The notes below the pieces were generated by a model that saw nothing but the letters and a program-made list of their open reading frames with translations, did no database searches and was not told the origin of the DNA. A stretch of DNA of 28,169 nt from Candidatus Segatella mututuai (GTDB taxonomy: Bacteria; Bacteroidota; Bacteroidia; Bacteroidales; Bacteroidaceae): the NCBI GenBank assembly GCA_002439605.1, contig DJOI01000021.1, positions 4,266 to 32,434 on the forward strand, written 5' to 3'. Positions 22,153 through 28,169 of this stretch are shown piece after piece (the stretch's first letter is position 1; each line of letters begins with the position of its first letter). Position numbers and translations under genes: made by a program.

Positions 22153-23079
22153 ATGAAAACAAGCAAGAAAACGAGTGCGGAAATTGTAAAGAACTATATG
22201 AGATATCTTAAGTTGGAGCGCAATTTTTCTGTTAATACGTTGGAGGCATACAGGCACGATTTGCAATATTTGCTCGGTTATGTGGCTCGGAACAACAAGT
22301 CTGTGCTCGACATTAAATTGCCTGACCTACAGCATTTCTCGGCGACAATTCATGATGTCGGGGTGGGGGCTCGTACGCAGGCTCGTATTTTGAGTGGAAT
22401 ACGCTCGTTTTATCGTTTCTTGGTTCTTGATGGTTATCTCAAGGATGATCCTACCGAATTGTTGGAAAATCCCCAGATTGGTCAGCACTTGCCAGAATAT
22501 CTGACGACGGAGGAAGTAGACCAATTAGAGGATGCCATCGACCTGAGCAAATGGGAGGGACAACGCAATAAAGCCATTATTGAGGTGCTCTTCTCGTGTG
22601 GCTTACGTGTGAGTGAACTCGTTAATCTTAAGTTGAGCGACCTTTTCGAGGAAGAGAAGTTTGTTCGCATATTGGGTAAGGGAAACAAGGAACGGTTGGT
22701 CCCAATCTCACGGAAGGCTTTGGATGAATTGCATGCTTGGTATGACGATCGAAACCAGATGAGTGTCAAGCCAGGTGAGGAAGACTATGTTTTCCTGAAT
22801 CGCAGGGGAGCCCATCTTACTCGTACCATGATTCTAATCATGATAAAGCGATATGCGCTTGTGGCTGGTATCACCAAGACTATTTCGCCCCATACTTTGC
22901 GTCACAGCTTTGCCACAGCTTTGCTCAAAGGTGGAGCCGACCTGCGAGTCATACAAGCCATGCTCGGACATGAAGATATAGGAACGACAGAAGTCTATAC
23001 CCACTTGGAAGATTCCGACCTCAGAAGGGCCATATTGGAGCATCATCCTCGTAACATAATGTATGATAAGAACGAGTAA
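22153..23079 (+). CDS. xerD: Tyrosine recombinase XerD
   Basis: Site-specific recombinase that resolves chromosome dimers at dif; 308 residues from the ATG at 22153 (MKTSKKTSAEIV). An ATG at 22117 would add 12 residues of hydrophobic character not typical of the family. The N-terminal SAM-like core-binding domain has YLKLERNFSVNTLEAYRHDL. Catalytic residues are Arg152 (CGLRVSEL), Lys near 177 (GKGNKERLVPI), His247 and Arg250 (HTLRHSFATALL), His273 (GHEDIGTTEVYTHL) and Tyr282. No integron, att site or cargo surrounds it, and the size and housekeeping context favour XerD (or XerC) over a phage integrase. Confidence 0.92.
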   Translation: MKTSKKTSAEIVKNYMRYLKLERNFSVNTLEAYRHDLQYLLGYVARNNKSVLDIKLPDLQHFSATIHDVGVGARTQARILSGIRSFYRFLVLDGYLKDDPTELLENPQIGQHLPEYLTTEEVDQLEDAIDLSKWEGQRNKAIIEVLFSCGLRVSELVNLKLSDLFEEEKFVRILGKGNKERLVPISRKALDELHAWYDDRNQMSVKPGEEDYVFLNRRGAHLTRTMILIMIKRYALVAGITKTISPHTLRHSFATALLKGGADLRVIQAMLGHEDIGTTEVYTHLEDSDLRRAILEHHPRNIMYDKNE

Positions 23080-23136
23080 GAGTCAAAAAACACAACTTTT
23101 TTTAAGCAAATACAATGGTATGTGGAAAATAATGCG

Positions 23137-23144
23137 TAACTTTG
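23137..23144 (+). promoter_or_regulatory. -7 box of the metK promoter
   Basis: TAACTTTG is a consensus -7 element 49 bases before the metK ATG. The -33 position (AATG at 23114-23117) fits poorly. The 43-base leader is too short for a known SAM riboswitch. Confidence 0.6.
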
Positions 23145-23193
23145 CAGCCCGATAAATATTATATATAATAACCAAGATTTTAATAAGAAAAAT

Positions 23194-24468
23194 ATGGCAT
23201 ATTTGTTTTCATCAGAATCAGTTTCTGAAGGACATCCAGATAAAGTGGCTGACCAGATATCAGACGCTTTGCTTGATCAGTTTTTGGCTTACGACGAGGA
23301 CGCTCATTGCGCCATTGAGTCTTTTTGTACCACTGGTCAGGTAATCATCATGGGCGAGGTTCGTTCGTCAGAATATGTAGACTTGCAGACCATAGCCCGC
23401 AAGACTATCAAAAAGATAGGCTATACCCAGTCGGAATATCAGTTTGACGGGGACTCTTGTGGTGTGCTTACTGCCATTCATGAGCAAAGCGATGACATCA
23501 ACCGTGGCGTAAGTCGCGAGGAAGATGAGGAGCAGGGAGCTGGAGACCAGGGCATGATGTTCGGCTACGCCACCAACGAGACTGATAATTATATGCCTGT
23601 GTCACTCGATTTGGCTCAGATGATTATGCGCGAACTTGCCAATATCCGCAAGGAAGGCAAGGTGATGACATATCTTCGTCCCGACTCCAAGAGTCAGGTT
23701 ACAATAGAGTATTCCGATGACAATATTCCTCAACGCATAGACACTATCGTGGTGTCAACTCAGCATGATGACTTTATCAAAGATGCCAATGGCAACGATG
23801 ATGATGAGGCGATGCTGTCAAAAATTCGCAAGGATGTAATCAATATTCTGATACCTCGTGTCAAGAAGCATTTGAGTGAAAAAGTACTGGCCTTGTTTAA
23901 TGATGACATCAAGTATTATGTCAATCCTACGGGTAAGTTCGTGATTGGTGGGCCTCATGGTGATACAGGCCTTACTGGTCGTAAGATAATCGTCGATACC
24001 TATGGAGGTAAAGGAGCCCATGGTGGAGGAGCATTCTCGGGAAAGGACAGCAGCAAAGTGGATCGCTCGGCAGCCTATGCCACTCGTTATATAGCCAAGA
24101 ACATGGTGGCAGCAGGTGTGGCAGATGAGATGCTTGTACAGGTAAGTTACGCTATTGGCGTGGCAGAACCAGTGAGCGTTTATGTCAACACTTATGGGCG
24201 TAGCCATGTCAACATGACGGATGGCGAGATAGCCGAAAAGATAAAGGTGATGTTTGACCTTCGTCCTAAGGCTATAGAGCGTGCGTTAAAGTTGCGTCAG
24301 CCTATGTTCCTTGAGACTGCAGCCTATGGGCACATGGGGCGCAAGAATGAAGTGGTGGAAAAGGTGTTTACCAGCCGTTATCATGAAACCAAGAAGATGA
24401 TGGTAGAGTTGTTTACTTGGGAAAAGTTGGATAAAGTAGAAGAAATCAAAAAAGCTTTCGGACTCTAA
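23194..24468 (+). CDS. metK: S-adenosylmethionine synthase
   Basis: Makes SAM from methionine and ATP; 424 residues, somewhat longer than the enterobacterial enzyme (384), as usual in Bacteroidota. GHPDKVADQISDALLD is the ATP/metal-binding start motif, GAGDQGMMFGYATNET is the second signature, and GGAHGGGAFSGKDSSKVDRS holds the methionine/phosphate loop. Insertion-type acidic sequence (GNDDDEAM) lies in the middle. It is first in a tight run metK-DUF4271-hemD-like-rnpA-yidD with gaps of 3-6 bases. SAM made here would feed MiaB and the O-methyltransferase, but that is general metabolism, not operon logic. Confidence 0.97.
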   Translation: MAYLFSSESVSEGHPDKVADQISDALLDQFLAYDEDAHCAIESFCTTGQVIIMGEVRSSEYVDLQTIARKTIKKIGYTQSEYQFDGDSCGVLTAIHEQSDDINRGVSREEDEEQGAGDQGMMFGYATNETDNYMPVSLDLAQMIMRELANIRKEGKVMTYLRPDSKSQVTIEYSDDNIPQRIDTIVVSTQHDDFIKDANGNDDDEAMLSKIRKDVINILIPRVKKHLSEKVLALFNDDIKYYVNPTGKFVIGGPHGDTGLTGRKIIVDTYGGKGAHGGGAFSGKDSSKVDRSAAYATRYIAKNMVAAGVADEMLVQVSYAIGVAEPVSVYVNTYGRSHVNMTDGEIAEKIKVMFDLRPKAIERALKLRQPMFLETAAYGHMGRKNEVVEKVFTSRYHETKKMMVELFTWEKLDKVEEIKKAFGL

Positions 24469-24471
24469 GCA

Positions 24472-25491
24472 ATGGTGTTACAGGCAGATACGGTACAGGC
24501 AGAGGCTGTTGGAGAAGCAACTCTTCAGAATCCTGTCGTGCATACAGGTGTACTTACGCCGCGAAAAGTGTTGAGTTGGTTGCCACGCAATGCGACTCCG
24601 GCTCAACAAGACTCCATGATTCGGGCTCATATCAAGCCCAGCGAAATCAGGTGGAGCACGATGCCTGACACCCTCCATCTGCCAGGTCATACTGCGGGAA
24701 AAAGTTTCAAAGATGTTTCGTTACCACAGTATTATAGGGAGTCTTTCTTTTCGAAGGACTCTTTGTTTCATCCCGAGTTGCGTGGCGGACGGTTGGGAGT
24801 CTCGGGCGATCCTGTGCCTTATGCGATTTCGGGCGACAACTTTGTCACGTCATTGCTGTTGCTATGCTTTGTGTTGGCGTGTGTGGCTTTTGCCCAATCG
24901 CGTGAGTTTATCCTTCGGCAACTGCGCAAGTTCTTCTATGTGCCTCGTTTTGGTACTACAGAGATATCGGAGACATCTACCGAACTAAGGTTCCAACTCT
25001 TCTTGGTGCTTCAAACCTGTTTGTTGGGAGCTATAGGTTTTTTCCTATATTCCAGAGCATCAATTAGTGATACGTTCACAGTCGAGCAATATCAGGTGAT
25101 AGCTATCTATGCAGGAATTGTGGCTTTTTATTTTCTTCTCAAAGCATTGCTCTATTCCGTTGTGGGGTGGGTGTTCTTCGAAAGGAAAAAAAACGTACAA
25201 TGGATGAAGGCTTATCTCTTTCTTTTTTCCTGTGAAGGAGTGCTTTTGTTCCCTGTGGTTATGCTGTTGACATACTTTGATTTGTCATTAGATGCGGCTA
25301 TTATTTATGCTATGATAGTGGTAGGATTGGTTAAAATCCTTTCATTTTATAAGAGTTATATTATCTTTTTTAGAGGAAACGGCTCGTTTTTGCAAATATT
25401 TTTGTACTTTTGTGCCCTTGAAGTGGTGCCTTTCTCTGCGTTGTGTGGAGGACTGGTATTGATGAGTCATTATTTGAAAATAAACTTTTAA
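24472..25491 (+). CDS. DUF4271-type membrane protein
   Basis: Membrane protein of 339 residues of unknown function. Residues 1-115 are soluble and Pro/His-rich with no signal peptide (SWLPRNATPAQQDSM, HPELRGGRLGVSGDP). At least six hydrophobic segments follow, near 120-140, 180-200, 215-240, 255-275, 280-300 and 310-335. The RFQLFLVLQTCLLG and FYKSYIIFFRGNGSFLQIFLYFCALEVVP stretches are the conserved core of the family. It begins three bases after metK and ends six bases before the hemD-like gene. The same neighbour set is common in Bacteroidota, so a link to the HemD-like protein is plausible. Confidence 0.75.
   Translation: MVLQADTVQAEAVGEATLQNPVVHTGVLTPRKVLSWLPRNATPAQQDSMIRAHIKPSEIRWSTMPDTLHLPGHTAGKSFKDVSLPQYYRESFFSKDSLFHPELRGGRLGVSGDPVPYAISGDNFVTSLLLLCFVLACVAFAQSREFILRQLRKFFYVPRFGTTEISETSTELRFQLFLVLQTCLLGAIGFFLYSRASISDTFTVEQYQVIAIYAGIVAFYFLLKALLYSVVGWVFFERKKNVQWMKAYLFLFSCEGVLLFPVVMLLTYFDLSLDAAIIYAMIVVGLVKILSFYKSYIIFFRGNGSFLQIFLYFCALEVVPFSALCGGLVLMSHYLKINF
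25397..25412 (+). promoter_or_regulatory. Possible internal promoter before the hemD-like gene
   Basis: Two overlapping -7 matches, TATTTTTG (25397-25404) and TACTTTTG (25405-25412), lie inside the DUF4271 frame 85-100 bases before the next start. -33 boxes at 19 bases are poor. This could give extra expression of hemD-like, rnpA and yidD, or simply reflect Phe/Leu codons. Confidence 0.25.
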
Positions 25492-25497
25492 GACAAA

Positions 25498-26247
25498 ATG
25501 ATTAAAAAGATCTTAGTTTCTCAGCCCAAACCTGCAAGTGAAAAGTCGCCTTACTATGACATAGAGAAGGAGTTTGGCGTAGAATGTGTGTTCCGCCCAT
25601 TCTTCAAGGTTGAGGGACTTTCTGCAAAAGAGTTTCGTCAGCAGAAGATAAACTTGCTTGACTATACTGCAGTTGTTTTCACATCACGCCATGCTGTTGA
25701 CAACTACTTTAAACTGGCAAAAGAAATGCGTATCACCATACCTGAAGATATGAAATACTTCTGTGTGATTGAGACTATCGCCCTTTACATCCAGAAGTAT
25801 GTGCAATATCGCAAGCGCAAGGTGTTCTTCGGGACTACAGGAAAGATTGATGGCTTGATTCCACAGATGGCTCGCCACAAGACAGAGAAATATCTCGTAC
25901 CGTTGAGCTGTGTACATAATGATGATATCAAGAACCTACTCGATGAGAAGAAACTCAATCATACCGAGTGTGTGATGTATCGTACCGTGAGCAATGATTT
26001 CACGGAAGAAGAAATCAAGGGCTTTGATTACGACATGATGGTGTTCTTTAGCCCAACAGGTGTGAAGGCTCTCAAGAAAAATTTTCCAGACTTCACTCAG
26101 GGCAAGGTTGTGGTTGGCGCTTTTGGACCGGCAACAGCCAGGACGGTAGACGAAGAAGGACTTCGATTAGACCTCAGCGCACCTACTAAGGAGTTCCCGT
26201 CAATGACAGGTGCACTGAAGGACTATCTTCAGAAGCATAATAAATAG
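25498..26247 (+). CDS. Uroporphyrinogen-III synthase (HemD)-like protein
   Basis: 249-residue protein with the two-domain HemD fold pattern: VSQPKPASEKSPYYDIEKEFG at the start, AVVFTSRHAVDNYFKL in the first domain, MVFFSPTGVKALKKNFP and VVGAFGPATARTVDEEGLRLDL in the second. HemD closes hydroxymethylbilane to uroporphyrinogen III, but sequence conservation is low and few residues are diagnostic. No other haem gene is in the window, and many gut Bacteroidales lack early haem synthesis. The true reaction is therefore uncertain; the fold call is more secure than the function. It sits between DUF4271 and rnpA with 6- and 3-base gaps. Confidence 0.75.
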   Translation: MIKKILVSQPKPASEKSPYYDIEKEFGVECVFRPFFKVEGLSAKEFRQQKINLLDYTAVVFTSRHAVDNYFKLAKEMRITIPEDMKYFCVIETIALYIQKYVQYRKRKVFFGTTGKIDGLIPQMARHKTEKYLVPLSCVHNDDIKNLLDEKKLNHTECVMYRTVSNDFTEEEIKGFDYDMMVFFSPTGVKALKKNFPDFTQGKVVVGAFGPATARTVDEEGLRLDLSAPTKEFPSMTGALKDYLQKHNK

Positions 26248-26250
26248 GAA

Positions 26251-26703
26251 ATGAAATCGACAGCAGGAACCTATACTTTTGGAAAGGACGAGAGGTTGTA
26301 CCGCAAATTGCTTATAGATCAGCTCTTTGGCGGAAAAGCCAGTTCATACTCTGTGTGGCCAATAAGAGGTGTGTTCTTACTTGTTGATGACGACCATGGC
26401 AAAAAATCAACCAGTGCCGAGTTGTTGATTAGTGTTTCGAAGCGATATTTCAAGCGGGCTGTCAAGAGGAATCGTGTGAAACGGCAGATTCGTGAGGCTT
26501 ATCGCAAGAACAAGGCTTTGATGACAGAAGCCTTGGAAAAAGTTTCTGGTAAGAAATTGTTGGTGGCAGTGATATGGCAGGATACCAAATTGCATGATAC
26601 GGCAATGGTAGAAAGTAAGATGCAAGTACTTCTGCAACGTGTGGCAACCAGATTGCTACATGAGGAAGACAAGTTGTCGTCATGCAGTAAGGAAGACAAA
26701 TAG
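26251..26703 (+). CDS. rnpA: Ribonuclease P protein component
   Basis: Basic protein subunit of RNase P, which trims the 5' leader of tRNA precursors; 150 residues, longer than the usual 110-130 of proteobacteria. The family signature is SKRYFKRAVKRNRVKRQIREAYR (RNR motif). An opening of the type FGKDERLYRKLLIDQLFGG is seen. A Ser/Glu/Asp/Lys tail (EDKLSSCSKEDK) is extra. In Bacteroidota rnpA is not next to rpmH/dnaA but with hemD-like and yidD, as here; it is followed by yidD after three bases. Confidence 0.93.
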   Translation: MKSTAGTYTFGKDERLYRKLLIDQLFGGKASSYSVWPIRGVFLLVDDDHGKKSTSAELLISVSKRYFKRAVKRNRVKRQIREAYRKNKALMTEALEKVSGKKLLVAVIWQDTKLHDTAMVESKMQVLLQRVATRLLHEEDKLSSCSKEDK

Positions 26704-26706
26704 ACA

Positions 26707-26991
26707 ATGTTGGGGAGGAAGAAAATGGTGTGTCGCCTAAAACAAATGCCGAAGTGGATATGGCAGGGCTTTAAGATGTTTTTGACCAAGTTGTTGGTTG
26801 GGCCTATATTGTTCTATCAGAAATGTATTACGCCCTTCACTCCCCCTTCTTGTAGGTTTACGCCTACGTGCTCAGAGTATGCTCGTCAGGCAATACTCAA
26901 GCATGGGCCTTTTAAAGGAATAGCACTTGCTATTTGGAGAATATTGAGATGCAACCCGTGGGGTGGTTCGGGTTACGACCCCGTTCCGTAA
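26707..26991 (+). CDS. yidD: Membrane protein insertion efficiency factor YidD
   Basis: Small amphipathic inner-membrane-associated protein of 94 residues thought to help YidC insert membrane proteins. The conserved core is present: LVGPILFYQKCITPFTPPSCRFTPTCSEYA, HGPFKGIALAIWRILRCNPW and the Gly/Asp/Pro end GGSGYDPVP. About 25 N-terminal residues (MLGRKKMVCRLKQMPKWIWQ) are extra; an internal Met at residue 8, 14 or 24 could also serve as start. It is separated from rnpA by three bases. Confidence 0.92.
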   Translation: MLGRKKMVCRLKQMPKWIWQGFKMFLTKLLVGPILFYQKCITPFTPPSCRFTPTCSEYARQAILKHGPFKGIALAIWRILRCNPWGGSGYDPVP

Positions 26992-27051
26992 GTTCCGATA
27001 GTGTTTCGGATCCCATATATAATATTATAATATATAAAAGAAACTCATTCG

Positions 27052-28169
27052 ATGGCAAAAAACTTTGTTGAAGAATTGAAATGGCGTGGTATGCTGGCGC
27101 AGATGATGCCAGGTACAGAGGAATACCTCAACACCCACATGGTGTCTGCCTACCTCGGAACTGACCCTACTGCAGACTCTCTGCACATCGGTCACCTTTG
27201 TGGTATCATGATGTTGCGCCACTTGCAGCGTTGTGGTCACAAGCCTTATCTGCTCGTAGGTGGTGCTACGGGTATGATTGGCGACCCTTCTGGCAAGAGC
27301 CAGGAGCGTAATCTTCTCGACTCTGAGACTCTCTATCATAACCAGGAAGCTATCAAGAAGCAGGTGTCTAAGTTCCTCGACTTCGATGGCACCGAGCCTA
27401 ACAAGGCTGAGTTGGTCAACAACTACGACTGGATGAAGGACTTCACCTTCCTCGATTTCGCTCGTGAGGTGGGCAAGCATATCACCGTCAACTATATGAT
27501 GGCAAAGGATAGCGTGCAGAAGCGCTTGAATGGTGAGGCTCGCGACGGCTTGTCTTTCACAGAGTTCACTTATCAGTTGCTCCAGGGCTACGACTTCCTC
27601 TATCAGTATCAGCACTATGGTGTTCGCCTCCAGCTCGGTGGTAACGACCAGTGGGGTAACATGACCACAGGTACTGAGTTGATTCACCGTACCCTCGGCA
27701 ATGACGCAGAGTGCTTCTGCTTGACTTGCCCATTGATTACCAAGGCAGACGGCAAGAAGTTTGGTAAGACAGAGAGTGGTAACATCTGGCTCGACAGAAA
27801 CCGTACCACTCCATACGCATTCTATCAGTTCTGGCTCAATGTAAGCGACGAGGACGCAGAGAAGTACATCAAGATTTTCACCGACCTTGACAAGGAGACT
27901 ATTGATGCCCTCATCGAGGAGCACAAGCAGGACCCAGGTCGCCGTGTACTCCAGAAACGTTTGGCAGAGGAGGTAACCGTGATGGTTCACTCCAATGAAG
28001 ACTTGGATATGGCTATCGCAGCCAGCAACATCCTCTTCGGTAAGGCTACCAAGGAGAATCTCGCTCAGCTTGATGAGGCTACCTTGAACGATGTGTTCGC
28101 CAATGTACCTCACTACGATCTCGACAAGAACTTACTCGGTGGCACAGCTGTAGATCTCTTCAACCAGGA
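27052..28169 (+). CDS. tyrS: Tyrosyl-tRNA synthetase (3' end beyond window)
   Basis: Charges tRNA-Tyr. 372 residues are visible of about 430. The class I HIGH motif is HIGH at 45-48 (SLHIGHL), GDPSGKSQER follows, LQGYDFLYQYQHYG and LGGNDQWGN form the tyrosine pocket, and the KMSKS loop is KFGKT at 236-240, the TyrRS variant. The C-terminal S4-like RNA-binding domain is mostly cut off by the window edge. The start ATG has an A-rich leader (TATAAAAGAAACTCATTCG). Codon use is as biased as in pckA, consistent with high expression. A 60-base gap after yidD holds no clear -7 box, so it may be read through or use an unrecognised promoter. Confidence 0.96.
   Translation, partial: MAKNFVEELKWRGMLAQMMPGTEEYLNTHMVSAYLGTDPTADSLHIGHLCGIMMLRHLQRCGHKPYLLVGGATGMIGDPSGKSQERNLLDSETLYHNQEAIKKQVSKFLDFDGTEPNKAELVNNYDWMKDFTFLDFAREVGKHITVNYMMAKDSVQKRLNGEARDGLSFTEFTYQLLQGYDFLYQYQHYGVRLQLGGNDQWGNMTTGTELIHRTLGNDAECFCLTCPLITKADGKKFGKTESGNIWLDRNRTTPYAFYQFWLNVSDEDAEKYIKIFTDLDKETIDALIEEHKQDPGRRVLQKRLAEEVTVMVHSNEDLDMAIAASNILFGKATKENLAQLDEATLNDVFANVPHYDLDKNLLGGTAVDLFNQ

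Noticed and set aside
22153..23079. Tyrosine recombinase as sign of an integrated element
   Set aside because: It has XerD size and motifs, and is surrounded by core genes (aroQ, metK) with no att-like repeats, cargo or tRNA.
23080..23193. SAM riboswitch upstream of metK
   Set aside because: The promoter leaves only about 43 bases of A/T-rich leader with no pairing pattern of a known SAM-sensing RNA.
27025..28113. Long open frame on the minus strand opposite tyrS (362 codons)
   Set aside because: It is fully antisense to a clear tyrosyl-tRNA synthetase; its openness follows from the biased codons of tyrS, and the translation resembles no family.

Overview
The window is a piece of an ordinary, gene-dense chromosome from a member of the Bacteroidota, most likely Prevotellaceae (Prevotella/Segatella type). 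The evidence is the recurrent Bacteroidota promoter form (TTTG, about 19 bases, TAnnTTTG), A/T-rich leaders with few Shine-Dalgarno sites, and Bacteroidota-specific families (DUF6242, DUF6089, DUF4271, a nucleoside kinase carrying a TGS domain). Gene order is also typical of the phylum: uppS-bamA-ompH-murI and hemD-like-rnpA-yidD-tyrS. The genus is an inference from overall impression, not from a marker gene. I saw no tRNA, rRNA, CRISPR array, prophage or insertion sequence.

Layout. 1-2763 (minus strand): a sugar-epimerase-like SDR, a PAP2/AUR1-like membrane phosphatase and miaB (cut by the window edge) form one probable operon behind a near-perfect promoter. 2911-4620 (minus): Na/Pi cotransporter with its own terminator. 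4728-6389 (plus): TGS-containing nucleoside kinase, converging on upp (6787-7446, minus). The roughly 400 bases between these two pyrimidine-salvage genes hold two terminators and a striking array of palindromic repeats. 7652-8566: membrane-anchored DNA/RNA nuclease. 8867-10480: pckA, with strong promoter, highly biased codons and a textbook terminator.

10761-19172 (plus) is an envelope-biogenesis block: DUF6242 lipoprotein, DUF6089 outer-membrane protein, uppS, bamA, three consecutive ompH/skp-type chaperone genes and murI. It joins supply of the lipid carrier and D-glutamate for peptidoglycan to assembly of outer-membrane proteins. rbfA and a LolC/E-like permease follow. 20963-22025 (minus): an O-methyltransferase and aroQ, divergent from xerD (22153-23079). 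23194-28169 (plus): metK, DUF4271, hemD-like, rnpA and yidD, spaced by 3-6 bases, then tyrS, cut by the window edge.

Most of this is conserved core genome. The most unusual element is non-coding: 6614-6697 contains four 21-base units giving eight TTCCG/CGGAA half-sites spaced alternately 11 and 10 bases, i.e. one per DNA helical turn, nested inside longer inverted repeats. Second-tier points are the SDR-PAP2 pair as a possible lipid (sphingolipid) cassette, a Tyr/Asn-rich loop in BamA, the triple OmpH set, and a HemD-like protein with no other haem gene in view.
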